A stretch of 64,000 nt of DNA from Linyphia triangularis (lineage: Eukaryota; Arthropoda; Arachnida; Araneae; Linyphiidae), in the NCBI GenBank assembly GCA_963978545.1, contig OZ021726.1, positions 57,462,959 through 57,526,958 of the forward strand. Direction: 5' to 3'. Position numbers and translations under genes: made by a program. Below are positions 48,896 through 61,483 of this stretch, one piece after another (within the stretch, counting starts at the first letter, position 1; every line of letters begins with the position of its first letter). The notes beneath the pieces were generated by a model. The model saw only the letters and a list, made by a program, of their open reading frames with translations. It was not told where the DNA came from and searched no databases.

Positions 48896-49005
48896 ATCCA
48901 GAATTGATCGCATATTAATCCAGAATTGATCGCATATTAATCCAGAATTGATCGCATATTAATCCAGAATTTATCGCATACTAATCCAGAATAAATCGTA
49001 TATTC
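48896..49005. repeat. 22-bp minisatellite, five units
   Basis: ATCCAGAATTGATCGCATATTA-type units start at 48896, 48918, 48940, 48962 and 48984. The first three are identical and the last two diverge (TTATCGCATACTA, AAATCGTATATT). Confidence 0.95.
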
Positions 49006-49009
49006 AGAA

Positions 49010-49990
49010 ATGCCATTCTCTCGTTGGACGATTACAATCCACATGTTTCATTGAAACATCACACACCATAAGAAAACACACACACAAACATACTTCATCC
49101 ATATTCACCACTGTACTCCAAAGCAATAAAAAGAATCTAATAATCTTCTTAAGCCATCCTTAGCCGCTACTTAGAAAGCTATATACCAAATTATGTCACC
49201 CTTATTGGAAACAATATTTGCCAACAAAACTAACATAACCAAGACTATGAATCAATCACCTTACGATGAATGTAACTATAAGGCATTTAAAAATTGGCCA
49301 TTTTAATAAATCAATATATGGGTTCATCCAATTACTTCCTGTCCAGGTATATACTTTCAAAAAATGCGTTACCCAAAATAGAAGTGCCCTCAACACATTC
49401 GATTGATCTAATCCAGAAGTACAATATCAATCGGAATAGATTAATAGATTACAGTCCACACATGTTTCCTCACGCCCTGTAAAAAAAAAAAATAAGCCCA
49501 CCGCCTCATCCATATCCAACGCCGTCCTCCAAAGCAAGCAGCAGCATGTGTTTGTCAAAAGGATGTCCCAAACCGTCAGTACTCTCCACTTGGAGTGTCA
49601 TATCACCATGAATGGAGTGCGTCCTCCTCCCATTCACTTGCTAATCCACACAGCCCGGGGGAAGCAGATGGGACAAGATATTCTATGGGACTGGACTGCC
49701 AACAATGGGATGACGCCGGGAAGGGCCTTTGAATTAAGGCGAAATGGGTCATTGAGATGATCGACTTCAGGAGTGATGTTATTTTGATGCGTGGACGCGG
49801 TTACATATCTATGGATGGCTGTCTTTTGTGAAGGAAGGGAAGGACTGATTAGGTTTGGAAGATGGTTATCAAAGGGGAGTTTGGATTATCGACTTGTAAG
49901 TTGAGATGTTGGGGACATATTTATCTGGAGAGTAATTTAATAATGGAGGGTTATTACGTGGTTAAATGTTGATTATAAAGGGGTGCGATT
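49010..49990. other. Island with strand-composition switch near 49640
   Basis: From 49010 to 49560 the + strand is strongly A+C-rich (ACACACCATAAGAAAACACA, CGCCTCATCCATATCCAACG). From 49660 to 50010 it is G+T-rich (GGGATGACGCCGGGAAGGGC). The frame 49548-49760 (70 codons) spans the switch and has no known motif. Possible regulatory or initiation element. Confidence 0.45.
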
Positions 49991-50640
49991 CACTATTAAT
50001 GGTGTTAATATTAGTACATATGTAAGGATTGTATGTTCATAAATGCTGGGGATAATATTGGTGGTGATAAAGATAAGATTGATATGTATGTGTTTAAACG
50101 GATTTATCTTCAATCGTATGTGCTTTAACAAAAGGTGTAAGGATTTATTTTCACAATTCGGAGATAAACAATGTTATGCAATACTTACAAAAGTTATGTA
50201 TATATATATATATTATTTTAAATTGCAATAAATTAAAAGGGTATTTAAGTCCAGATATTATCTCATTACAGAAGTCACCTATGTTTATTCTTATTAAACA
50301 TTAACCAACATTTACGAAACAATTATGAAAATTTTGGGATTAAATTTAGAAAGCAATTATTTTGTTCTAAAATTAAAAATCCTCTTTTTCAAAAACACAA
50401 ACGTTTAAATTTTAACATTTGCAAAATTATTGTATGTTATAGCATTTTATGACAGATAATTCTCCCATTTTGTAAGTGTAAGTGATATAAATAATTAAAT
50501 ATATCATTTAAAACAGTAATAATGAACTCATATAAAAGCAGCAAAATTCCTAAGACTGCTACTACGTGAACTTTCATAAGAACTCCCAGATATTTCCCAT
50601 CCAATACATCGCCCCGGTAATCACAAAAAATAACCAAAGG
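49991..50640. other. AT-rich non-coding stretch
   Basis: A short TATATATATA tract lies at 50202-50211. Nothing else recognised. Confidence 0.45.
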
Positions 50641-51310
50641 CTCTTAAAACTCCATTTTGACAACTAACAACCAATGAGCCAGCTCTTTAATAAAACATCA
50701 CACTTCCAAATGGGCGGAGCTCACACTCCGCATGCGCACACGCAACGCCATAAAAAAGAAAGTCCGGAAAAAATATCCCAATTCCAAAATGGGAAAACAC
50801 TATGATATCAATTGCTAAAGATTCTTCGAAAGATGTGAAAGGAAGAGTAAAAAAATTCCATAAATACATACCCAAAAAAATATCACCGACGACATCAGTT
50901 TAAAATTTTCACAAGCTTCAACAGTAGGGGCCTCTTTTCATAACAGCTAATGGTCATTTGATGGTGTTATTGACAGGAAGGGGGCTATGCAGATATAGAA
51001 GGGGGATGGCAGAAACTGAAGTGAAGACACGCGCGAGGGTGTGGGTGGGTTGAGTTGTTCCGCAGCTGTGGCCTCCATCTTTGACTCATCAGTGGCTCGA
51101 CCTCCGATAGCAGCTAATGGAAATTTAATAGCGCCTCCATAGAGAAAACACGTGGTGTAGCATCACTTGCTCTTGGGCCTCCCGATCCCTGTGACGTCAC
51201 AGCGTGACAGCCGGTTATGTGAGAGAGAAAGAAGACGAGGTGATCGGACTCGGGTCATTCGTATGGTACTGTTAGAAGCTTACCGAAGTGTTGTTTCAAA
51301 ATTGAGTGCG
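50640..51310. promoter_or_regulatory. Candidate enhancer/promoter island with AP-1, CRE and homeodomain-type sites
   Basis: The + strand is A+C-rich to about 50890 and G-rich from 50925. The right half holds TTGACTCATCA (AP-1 type, 51081), TGACGTCA (perfect CRE, 51192-51199), CAGCTAATGG twice (near 50946 and 51111) and TTTAATAGCGCC (51124). TCACACTCCGCATGCGCACACG (50720-50741) contains an NRF1-like GCATGCGCA. The motifs are real matches; their combined use as an enhancer is inferred. Confidence 0.35.
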
Positions 51311-52180
51311 GTAAAGTAAATGCGTGGTTTACTCTTATTGTGGGAAGGGGAAGTTTCGTTGAATTGATTTATTAAAGCCTCGGTTATAAATGAAAGAGGA
51401 CTTAATAAACTAATAAAAAATGAATCTGGAATCGATGGCAATATCTTTGTTAAACATGTGATTTTTGGTATGAAGAAATTTTTATTGTCTAATTCTGTAA
51501 GATGTGTAGTAGACAAGGACATTTTAAAATTATTTTTATTCTCTGCATTGAACTTATTAATGTTGAAAACCTGTGAGATTTTCTTCTTTCTTACACAGTC
51601 TAGCGTATTTTCCAAAAGTACTAGACTATTTTTAAAAATGGATTAAAAATTTTTGTGTGAGAAATTAGAGGTCATTATTTGGAAATGCACTTTACTTCAA
51701 AATTTTGCAACATGACTACAATAGAAAGGAGTATGGCATTTACCAAATTCTTAAAATAAGAATTAAAATGCAGACAAATTTATTTTTAAATTAACCTTCG
51801 AATTTCTTGGTTGACAAAATTTTCTTATTTTTCACGAATAAGCAGTAATAATTAAAATAAATTCACAAAGCTAATTAAATTCCAATTCTATTTCTGTTTT
51901 CGCTAAACACGTTTATAATAATAAAATTAATGTTTTATCATTGTTAAATTTACTTTTAAAATGCTTTAGTTACAAATTAAATTGTTTAAATACAAATTAT
52001 TGAATTATTATTATTTATTATTGTTATTTTAAAATATACAGCATCCAGCATATTCAGCATCCAGAAACTATCTCATACGGTAATAACCTTAAGAACAATA
52101 CAATACTTAGACAATAACCAAGATCCAGTTATTTCATCTACTATGGTATAATCAGTAACAAAGAAATCTTAAATTCCTCT
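51311..52180. other. AT-rich non-coding stretch
   Basis: Frames of 62 and 111 codons overlap on opposite strands here and carry no motif. Nothing else recognised. Confidence 0.4.
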
Positions 52181-52410
52181 ACAGATTAATCACTTCAAAC
52201 ACTTTACAATACCCCCAACGAAACCTATTCCTCCAGATAAAAAGGAAAAGACTGCTCCTCCCTCTTCCCAACCGCATCTTGAATCGTCTGCCACTTCCGG
52301 AGAGCATCCTCCCCAAGTGAGAGGGTGTCGAGTTGAATGGATGATGCTCTTGCTCCGCCATCCTTTCATCCCAAGCAGAAGCATCTTCTGGGATAACTCC
52401 ATGCGCATAT
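52181..52410. other. Small C-rich patch
   Basis: The + strand is C-rich from 52200 to 52330 (CTGCTCCTCCCTCTTCCCAA, GAGAGCATCCTCCCCAAGTG). The minus frames through it (60 and 119 codons) are uninformative. It resembles the left half of the other islands, but the G-rich partner is weak. Confidence 0.3.
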
Positions 52411-54248
52411 TATCGAGGAAAGAGAACAGATCAGTGGTTTTACAATAGCTGATTACAAAACAGCATCTAGAAACCAAACATGTAGTAGAGATGGTTGAGT
52501 ACGTACGAAATAAGATATGGCAGTCTATTTTATTATATGTAATTCCCATTAAGTATACTAATGTATATTAAACATTTGTTGGATGACTGTGAGAAAATTA
52601 TAATTCTTTGTTTTTGTCCACGTAAGGTGTTTATTTTGATCTAATCAATGTAAAAATATGTTTATAGTATTGCATAACTTGCAGATTTTGGCATTGATTA
52701 GAACAATATAAAACACAATATAAAATTTTGAATGCTCAATATGAGTTCATTATAAATTAAGCATCGTAGTTTTTTCTTTTTATCAAAGTGTGTTCCTTGT
52801 ATCACTGTCCATCCGCGAAAAAATCATAGGGATCTCGTTAAAGCTAAAAAATTCAAATTCGTTTCATATTTGAAACTGCTTTTTGGAAGTAAACAAAAGA
52901 AGGATTCTCCTGAAGTTTACCAGGAAACGAAGCTCAGGGTTAGGTAGGAAAGGGAAAGTAGAAGAAAAGAAAACATAATGCGATTGTAGGGAACTGAAAT
53001 TTTAAAAATATCAATTACGTTAAAAAAGTTGCTTCTAGAAAATTAAAAAGAGGATTAAACCTTTATACAAATTCACGAATTTAAAAATAATAAAAAATAA
53101 TAAAGCCTTGAATAATGCGTTTGTATAATTAAATCAATATAGTCTGTTGTAAAAGAAGAATCTAGAAAATTTAAACATATTTGTTATCTATTGATGAACG
53201 CAAAACTTAAGATGTCTATTACGGATTTTTCCTATGACGTTCTTTGAAATTTACAGAAAAGACCGACACGAAATCTCTTAATTTTTTGACAACACTTTGG
53301 AATTTCACAATTTTTCTCGTTATTACCAAGATTTGCACAGGTATAGCCAGTATTTACTTTGTCATAATGGTCATTTTTGCGAAGAGTTACAGTGACATAT
53401 TAGAGATTATTGTCGAAACTTGCACCGCCGTTTTGGTGGCATTTGCCAAGGTTTTTGCTGATGTGATAAGCACTACCACAGAGATTTGTACGGTATAATG
53501 ATGGATTTCATCATTTGGTTTGAAGCAATGCAGAATGACTACAATTTTAATATAATTTTGTACAAGATATTCCTTATTTATCCAATTTTTCTGCATAATC
53601 CTTGTTTGTTTTAACTAAGCAAAAATTTTTATACTTATCTAAATTTATAAAATAATAATTTCAATATAAGAGTTGAATACTCTACAAAAATATCAAACGG
53701 TGTTTAATACGATTACCCCGTTCGTCCATCTAATATAATTGTTATATATAATATTTTCTTTCCTTGCTAAATGCTGTTTGACGTGTACATTTTTTAATGT
53801 GATGTTTTTTGTCAGTTTCCGTCGCTTTCGCATGAAGTTCAGCTTTCTTTGGCTTTGGAACTGTATCATGGGTATAATTGTTGCCAAATATACTAGATAT
53901 TAATCTTCTAAGTGGAATATTTTTGTACACAGATAGTTTTTTTACCTAAAATTTTAATTTTACTGAAAACATAATTTTTCTTTATTGATGACACTTCTCA
54001 GAGGTTGGTATCTGAATGGCCTCGATTTATGTTCATGTTAAGTCATACTAGTATTGTCACATACATAATTATCACTACTTTCTGCATGTATGCAAGTATC
54101 ATATATTCTTTATGTGGCTTCTGCTCTATCCCTTCCCCAACCCATCACAAATATTTTTAGAAACTATGCCCATATAGATGCGGTACTGGCATCTTTCGAC
54201 CAAACTGAGTTATTATTACCAGGTGGTTGTTTGTAATTTGCTCTACAT
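52411..54248. other. AT-rich non-coding with a weak internal repeat
   Basis: At 53310-53500 related words recur at irregular 75-90 bp spacing (CAAGATTTGCACAGGTATAG, CGAAACTTGCACCGCCGTTT, AGAGATTTGTACGGTATAAT), making a hydrophobic 84-codon frame with repeated (K/E)xCT motifs. No known protein. This is more likely an old tandem repeat than a gene. Confidence 0.4.
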
Positions 54249-54290
54249 CAACGTTTCCCAAACTTTTTAGTAGTGCGGACCACCTATATT
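54249..54290 (+). mobile_element. hAT-like left terminus
   Basis: CAACGTTTCCCAAACTTTTT (from 54249) followed by AGTAGTGCGGACCACC matches the style of hAT transposon ends (CAGCGTTTCCCAAACTTTTT...GCGGACCACC). A related GCGGCCCACTTGTG occurs at 54656-54669 in the same orientation. No inverted right end was found before the Tc1 element, so the copy is truncated. Confidence 0.5.
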
Positions 54291-54709
54291 GTAAAAAAAG
54301 ACTTTGAGGCCCACTAGCTAATAGAATATGTGCATGAGTGCTTCAGTGATTAGTAAAACATTCTGTACAAGAAGGATTAAACAATAGTTTTTATATATAT
54401 ATATAATGTGTGTGTGTGTGTATTCACTTTGCAGTAACCTATAAGAAAACTTTAAAAAAAAGCAAGTGCTCAAAGTAAAAAAAATTGTCAATGGGATTTT
54501 TGACATTGTTTGTCCCCAATGAACAATCGAATAATTCGATGGTTGCTAACAATCGAGTGATTCGATTGGTCACATCGCTACCTCTGAAGCTGCAATAATA
54601 TTTATTTTGGTTCAGATTCTCTACCAACATCTATGACCCAGTACCACGATACTCGCGGCCCACTTGTGTGACAGGATTTTTGGAAAAAGAGGAGTACACA
54701 GTTAAGATA

Positions 54710-56146
54710 CAATAGCTCTCAAAAGTCTTCGTACACTTAAAAACTTCAATCAAATGCTACATTATCCATAAATTTCGGGATAGGATTTTTTAAGAAAATA
54801 TTTCTAATTTCATTTTAATAAAACTACACAAAATATTTTTAGTGCCTAGTAAAATTTTTTTTTTAGAAAAATCTTTAACCTTAGTGTAACACAAAAAATA
54901 TCGTCCAAAACTCTTCGTACACTTAATTTTTTTTTTACATATTAGTATTAATCGTAATATATTTTGGTTAATTAGCCATATGGATATGTTTCAGCTCTCA
55001 GAACAACTTTTATGGGTCTGGGAATAAATTTTACTAATTTTTGTGCTTGGATAATTTTCTTGAAAAAAAAATTAAGTTATTTGTAAAAGCCAAATTTTGG
55101 GTTGACATTTTTAATTTATCATTCAAATATTCAAATAGAATTCATGATTCATTTTTTCATCTTTAAAAACCAATTTACCAAGTCCTAACGCTCACAAGAA
55201 CCCATACAAAAGGACACTTCCACCTCCATGCCTTACTAAGTTCTTGGGATTAAGTTCATAATTTTTTCTTCTCCACGCAATAATGCGGCCATCGAAGCCC
55301 AAAATGTTAAATTTGTTTTTATCTTCAAATAAGAAATGATTACAATACATTTCTGGCTTATTTATCATTAACTTTGTAAAGAAAATGCGAAACTTTCTAT
55401 TTTTAGCATTTACAACATTTTTCTTCGGGCAGAACACCCATGTAGTCCAGCTGATCTGACTACTTTTCGAACAGTTTCAAGTAAAATTGAAGTCAAATTT
55501 TTTTCCTTATATTCTGAAGAAAGCTTTAAACCCCACCAATGTGGACTTTTCACAAATTTTCTTATATGAATGTGGAAAGGGATTTATTATAACTTTGTTG
55601 GACAATCTCTTCTTGGCTGGTTTTGAATTCTATTTTCTTGTTTAAAACGTTTATTACATACTAAACAGTTAAATGAAACAAATTTAATACATTAGCCACA
55701 CATCGAATGGACTTGCTACTATTAAGAGGAAATATGTTTCATTTTAGACTGCTTTTTGTTGATTCTTTACGACTATAAAACATAAAGATTAAATTGATCA
55801 TAATATATAGAGAGAAGGCAAATATTACAGACATTTGATTTTTTTAAATGTCACCACAATGCAAAAATTAACAAAAGCGTTAAAAAATAACTTTATGAAT
55901 GAAATTATTAGAAAATGTGTTATGGTGTACGAACACTTTTGTATAATTTTTTTCCTTCGGTTCCATGAATTTATATTTTTATCAAAATAAAACGATTCAA
56001 TACCCCTTTTAAAAATTTTATGTTACATTCAGAATTAAATTACCATTCTACAAAAACATATTGAAGTTAATATTTGAATTCAATTTCAAACTACAGCCCT
56101 TTTTCTACAAATATGTAAACTGTACTAAGACTTTTGGATCCCACTG
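54710..56146 (-). mobile_element. Tc1-like transposon with IR/DR-type ends (1437 bp)
   Basis: The ends CAATAGCTCTCAAAAGTCTT (left) and CAGTGGGATCCAAAAGTCTT (right, reverse complement) are imperfect inverted repeats, with TA outside each (54708-54709 and 56147-56148). A second copy of the motif lies inside each end: CTCTTCGTACACTTAA at 54911-54926 and its inverse GTGTACGAACAC at 55925-55936. Two direct repeats per end about 190-200 bp apart is the IR/DR layout of many Tc1 elements. Length is typical and the coding strand is minus. Confidence 0.85.
54990..55640 (-). pseudogene. Tc1-like transposase pseudogene
   Basis: Reading leftwards, 55487-55426 gives ETVRKVVRSAGLHGCSARRK, the second helix-turn-helix of Tc1 transposases. 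After a frameshift, 55437-55192 gives FLFEDKNKFNILGFDGR (first catalytic Asp region; the family has FSDESKFNIFGSDGR), then WRRKNYELNPKNLV and HGGGSVLLYGF. Beyond a stop there are LVFKDEKMNHEFYLNI and a blurred FFQENYPSTK where the family has QQDN. The catalytic Glu region (SPDLNPIE) was not recognised. The N-terminal DNA-binding half is mostly unreadable. Several stops and frameshifts make it inactive. Confidence 0.88.
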
Positions 56147-56148
56147 TA

Positions 56149-56719
56149 GTTTGAGGAATACTGAAATGGAAAAGCAATATATATATAGAGATTTTTGTCA
56201 ATGTTGCTTCTAAGTTTAGGTTAGTAGTACTAGGTTTTGAGTTGCAACATGATCTTTCATCAAGAGCAAAATTGGAGGAAAAATCACCTAGAGAATAGTG
56301 TTAAAAATATCTTTCATTCTGATCCTAAGTAAAATTTATTTTTCATTTACGATTGAAATATCCATAACTAATGCTGAACACATTTTAACCAATATTCACT
56401 CCATTAGTCCATCCTTGGCATTATCATCACTGTTCGAAGATAGTTGTTACTCTTAGTTGTCTGAAGGTTACTTGGTAGTCATTTCATATTCTTGTGTAAT
56501 GCGATGGTATATTTTCTGATTTTTTAAATACTTTTTTTTTACCATAGGGGTGTTAAGATGTTATTTTATAAGTGATAAACAAAGGTTCAAAATTTGTATA
56601 GCGCTAAAATTGGGCTCGCATAGCTCCTGTAAATAGGATTAGGCAAACTAGTAATTTACGATTTCAATAACAGATGCTAACAGCTGATGTAAAGCTGAAA
56701 TACTCATTTTCACCAAAAC
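56149..56719. other. AT-rich non-coding stretch
   Basis: Nothing recognised. Confidence 0.45.
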
Positions 56720-57330
56720 TGGACACAAGCCCTTTCAAATACAAACAATTCAACTTACCAAACCACAATTCAATAAATTAACATAGATTTAAAACTCTAC
56801 ATTCATAATAAAACAAACTACATAAAAAAATAAACCTCCTCATCCCAGTAAAATCCTTTTCTATCCATATTTCAAAACCTACACGCTCCTGATCCCCTTT
56901 CAATACCATCCATCCAGCCCCCAAGCATATGATTGGTACCTGATGTCCTCCACCCCCACCCACAGGTGGTATAGACATCACCCCATTGTCACATTTAAAG
57001 ACACATAGGGTACGAGATTGAAGTCCCCGCGTATTGCCCCTGGCCACTCGTACTTACCACCAACTCTCGTTTTTAATCCTGAGGCAGCTTTGTCCGTAGC
57101 CGTGATTCTCTGCCACTCGTTGGCAGGGTTTTTGGGCCAAAGTGCTCGTAGGTGTCAGAATGGGATTCGGTCGGCTGGGGTTGTGTCATAAGCACAATAA
57201 GAGATGATTATTTTTAGATGATTTTTTATTTTTTTTTATTTTTTATTTAAAGGAAAGAAATGGATTAGTTTGAAAAGGAGTTGGCATAATGGCAGTTGAC
57301 GACATTTCCGGATAGGAAGAACTTCTGTTA
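56720..57330. other. Island with strand-composition switch near 57060
   Basis: From 56720 to 57020 the + strand is A+C-rich (CATCCATCCAGCCCCCAAGC, TCCTCCACCCCCACCCACAG). From 57105 to 57320 it is G+T-rich (GGGATTCGGTCGGCTGGGGT). A candidate minus-strand exon sits at the switch. Confidence 0.45.
57058..57144 (-). CDS. Candidate internal exon, 87 bp, unidentified
   Basis: On the minus strand the segment is preceded by CCTACGAG and ends at GGTG|GTAAGTACGAG, a strong splice donor. One frame is open throughout and reads WPKNPANEWQRITATDKA then ASGLKTRVG, a balanced composition unlike the Phe/Lys/Ile-rich chance frames elsewhere. The upstream pyrimidine tract is weak and no neighbouring exon was found. 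I do not recognise the peptide. An isolated match to splice consensus may be chance. Confidence 0.2.
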
Positions 57331-59150
57331 TAGCTTTCTTTTCAATTATCGAAACTTCCCGTCTCATTCTTTCATTTTAGTACGTTAGAGATTTGTAAGG
57401 ATTATTAAAAGGAGACTCGGTGCCCTAAGAAAAATCAATTTTGGGATTCTTATTTCATATTGATTTATGTTTTTTTGGCGTTCCATTGATGCATTACTGT
57501 AGTTTATGCTCAAATTAGGAGAATGTTTTAAAAAAAGCATACAAGCATACAAAAGCATACATGTACCAATTATTAACTATATAAGACTTGACCTTTAACT
57601 GCAATTTTCACTAAACTTCATATTTAAAATTGCCTTGTACCTTTCTCAAGTAACTAGTAGAGACAATTTAGTGAAGTTGTAGTACATAAGCTACAGATTA
57701 AACTGAGGTATAAGAAAAATGCTTATTTTCATAATTATTTTTTAATTTATTTTTGTAAAAAAATATTTTTTTTAAATTGAATGATTGATTAAATTTTTTT
57801 TAAGTACTTTTTTTTCTGTAACAAACTTTAACCTAATGTTTTTTTTTTTTTAAATATCCACTGTACATAGATGAAAAATTTCAAACTCATTTGTTGAAAA
57901 CTTTTGAAGGAAAAGTACATCAAAAATAGGCAATTTCACATTGCGGGTATAGATGCAACATAGAACCTCCTGGCACAACCATTGAGTATCTAAAAGTGGG
58001 ACCAGCAGCTAGTTCAAATCATGCTAACATAGAAAATAGTGTAATATCTTGTTAACTGAAAATTCTGGTAATACTATCCATTTACCTGGGAATTTTTTCA
58101 AAAATTAAATAAATTGAATAACTGGTTTTATTCAATAATAAAGAAACAAAAGATTCTACGAGAATGAGAAATGGCATTTTCCCAATTATTCTATTCCGTG
58201 TTTTTCTCCCTAAAAATTTACGTACCCTAAGTTTTATTTCTGTTTTAATGATTTGTTTGCAATTTTGATATTTCATTTCATATTTAATCGATAACTGTCA
58301 TATCTTTGGGGAAATATACAAATGTTTCATTTTATTTTCGTACAACAAAATTTCCTTAAACATAATTTTTGGTCATTTGCATCATTGTAAAACTACGGGT
58401 GTGCGGAAATCATCAGAGAATTTCAAAATTGTTTTCCTACTGAATACTTGGAATTACCGTTTTTGAAATAAAATTGCTAGATTATAAAAGTGAAATATTT
58501 CAATTTCAAAACACATGTTAATAATACAGTCTTGATTTGGCTAACATTTGGAAAATTCTAAACAATTAACAATTTTGAAAACATAATTATTAGCTAACCA
58601 GTTACTAAATAATTCTGCATTTAAAACTCTTACTCAATATTTTTGCTCCTACTTCTAATAATCTTGTCATAGTTTTTGCGCCTTGTGTAAATAAGTTTAA
58701 ACCAATATTGAAAACGAAAATTGTTTCGAATATCAGGGATATCCGCGTTTAGCCGGGTTTCCGCTTCTTTTTCTTGAGAAATTCTGCATTTTTCTACAAT
58801 TATATTATTTTTAGAGACTTATACAGCTTTATCAGACTAAACTTGCCCACTCTCCCTCCCCCTCAAAAAAAATTCTGGATGCACAAACATTAGTGCACAA
58901 TTTTATTCTTATTCAGCTATTTTTGTAGTTCAAATTATCGTTAGGTAAACTTTCCTTTTCTTTTATATTTTGACTGTTTACTACGAGAGCAAGAACTGAC
59001 ATTTCCCTGAAATATTCAAAACATCGAAAACTTAAATTATACTGTACTGTATAAATTTTTGGAGTTAAAAAACGTGACTTCACAGAATAAAAAAAAAAAT
59101 ACAAAACACATTCTCCAAAAATACACCACAGTACATTTGTAGATATAGTT
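57331..59150. other. AT-rich non-coding stretch
   Basis: No exon or repeat family was recognised. Long A/T homopolymers lie at 57720-57850. Confidence 0.45.
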
Positions 59151-59620
59151 GGCATTGTAGAAGAGTTTAAACAACGTTATAAAACTGGAAACACATCTAA
59201 GATATGACAAGAAACTGCTACAAAGACGCGTTTCTTTTTCTTAACAGTTACTTGTCCAGTGCATTGAACAAAAGGGACAGTTGGTATAGATATATATATA
59301 CTCCCTCCCTCGATATATTTATCTCCATCGCTCCCACCTCCCATATTTATTTTATTTGTTGTTTTTGAGAGTAACGCGGAGAAGGTATACAAGTTGTCCG
59401 ATGGTCATAACAGCGAAAAACACAGTTGATGATATGTGGGCTCCAAACATCACGGACTATAGAGCTCGTTACGGAAGGGTTGCCAAAATGGGGAATTCAG
59501 AGCCAAAATTGGCGCGATATTAGGAATTTTCGTTTCATAGTTTTAGTTAGGCATTGGGGGTTGAAGTAACAATAGTATTTGAGTTTTAAGAAACAATAGT
59601 ATTCAAGCCTTTATATACCG
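59151..59620. other. Small island with skew switch near 59360
   Basis: Before 59345 the + strand is C-rich over pyrimidines (ACTCCCTCCCTCGATATATT, CGCTCCCACCTCCC). After 59368 it is purine/G-rich (GAGAGTAACGCGGAGAAGGT, GGAAGGGTTGCCAAAATGGG). CpG words (ACGCGG, GGCGCGATA) are locally frequent. No exon was recognised. Confidence 0.35.
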
Positions 59621-60560
59621 ACGTTCTCATATACGTTCAAATATATAGTTAGAAATGTTTTCTGATTTTAAATAAAAATCTAAATGAGGCTTCAGAAGAA
59701 ATATTGGTGAAAAAACACAATGAATTCAGTGAATTACAAAACACTAAAAAAAATTTCAAAAAATAAAAATAGTGACAGTGGAAAATAGGTCCTCACACAT
59801 CCAAGTATTCCCTACCCGAATTCTTAGTTTGTGTGAATGCTTAAGCATGATCGTTTTTTAGGACATAACCTTACTCATAGGCAGTTAATTAACAATCTCT
59901 TTAGGCAGTAACGACAGCTATTTAGGTATTTTAAATGCATACGTTAATTTCTCTTCTTTATGATGATTTGAATATATATAATAATTTCTTCTTGCAATAA
60001 TTTCTTACCAAGAAGCATTGTCTGATTTTATTTTAAACAAAATTTCTGCGCGTATCTTTTTAAGTTTGGGAAGGAGCAGTTATTTTAAGGATAACTGATA
60101 TGTATTCAAGTAATTCACAACAATAAGCTACATGCGTATCCCTCAGAAATAAACTTTCATTTGATCACACAATGTAAATCAAAGAAAATAACAAAAAGAA
60201 ATTATTTAAAAGTCTTAATAAAAAAATAATAATTTATAAAAATTTAATTAAAAAATTGTAATTTATAAAATTTTGATTTAAACAAATTTTGAAAAAATGT
60301 ATTTATGAAAAAGGGAAGTTTATGAAAAAGGGAAGTTTATAAAGTTATAAATTATATAGCTTTTTTTTTATATAGATTAACCGTGATCAATTCAAATTTA
60401 TTCCCCAACGTGATAATTCAAATTTATTCCCCATTATTTCAGTTGTACATTAATTCATGAATGGACCGACAGGTGAAAAGCATTTTCCTGTCTTGTGAAT
60501 GGAGTGATTAGTTTTGTTTTAATAAATTATTAATACATTTGTTGATATTAGTCTTATTTT
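59621..60560. other. AT-rich non-coding stretch
   Basis: Short local duplications (GAAAAAGGGAAGTTTAT twice at 60307-60340; TCAAATTTATTCCCCA twice at 60391-60434). No exon was recognised. Confidence 0.5.
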
Positions 60561-61240
60561 TTTTTTTGACAGTCATTGACCTTAGTAACCCCTAACAATT
60601 GTTTATGACCTCTTACACAAAGTATTCTCTTCCTATTCTGACCTTACCAGATTCACGTCCAAGAGATAAAATGTTCGCCTAGTATGCAAGAAGTCTCGGC
60701 ATAAAGCCTCGCCAAGAACCTTGCAGTCTCTTTCAAAATGTGTAGACACGACAGCGGTCCTGACAAACAGTCTCCTGTCGACTGTTGGGCATCAGTAATT
60801 TTGCCTGTTTTTTCCCATACGAGACCAAAATGTAAGAAATTTTACCCTTGAAAGACCTCTCCGAAGCATTTTCCATTCATAAACCGTTTACTTTCGGTTT
60901 TCCAGACCTTTATTTAACGTTGTTTCAGTCCCAAATAGTCCTTGCTTAGCTTACGTCAGAAAATCTCCCCTACAACCAAACAATTCTCGTCTTCAAGCGA
61001 AGTTGGCGACCGCCAAGGCGCTTCAACTTCCTCCCAGCAACCCATGAGAGCGACACTCGAATTTTTACGACCTCCTCAGCCGTTTCGGCCGTTCAACGGA
61101 CCCTTGGTTTTACGGCTTGTTGACCGGCCATAGTGGACACCTTAACACGGCACACCCACACCCCCCACCCTCTTTAAAAACGACACCCTTCTATGTCCAG
61201 GCTGAGTACAGTGTTTTTAGGAATGCTTTGGACAACAAAG
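60561..61240. other. Least AT-rich island of the window, C-rich
   Basis: The + strand is C-rich throughout 60580-61200 (GGCGACCGCCAAGGCGCTTC, GCACACCCACACCCCCCACC), with many CpGs. The 63-codon frame at 60942-61133 ends in a proline/arginine-rich stretch without a known motif. Unlike the others it lacks a G-rich right half. It may be a promoter-type CpG region or an unrecognised transposon piece. Confidence 0.35.
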
Positions 61241-61483
61241 GTTTTAGTCAGGGCTAGGCACAAAGCACAACAATCGGGAACAGACTTTTATTTTGACATC
61301 TTAATATAAATGTTTAGGTTTGGCTATGTATGTATTGCTCTAAATTTTGGAAATGTACTTTCTACTCTACCAGATTTAGAGTACTTGTAACCTCTCATAT
61401 TGGTATTTCATGTTAACTATTTCATTATTAGAATATTTTATAATTGTTTAAATATATAGTTCTGGTGTATGTGTTTTACATAT

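Noticed and set aside
48896..49005. CRISPR-like array of 22-bp repeats
   Set aside because: Units are contiguous with no unique spacers, and the DNA is eukaryotic. It is a minisatellite.
52190..52549. 119-codon minus-strand frame
   Set aside because: No conserved motif; it overlaps another open frame on the same strand, both explained by a C-rich patch.
53244..53498. 84-codon hydrophobic frame that looks like a membrane protein
   Set aside because: It arises from an irregular DNA repeat and T-rich composition, with no start context or family match.
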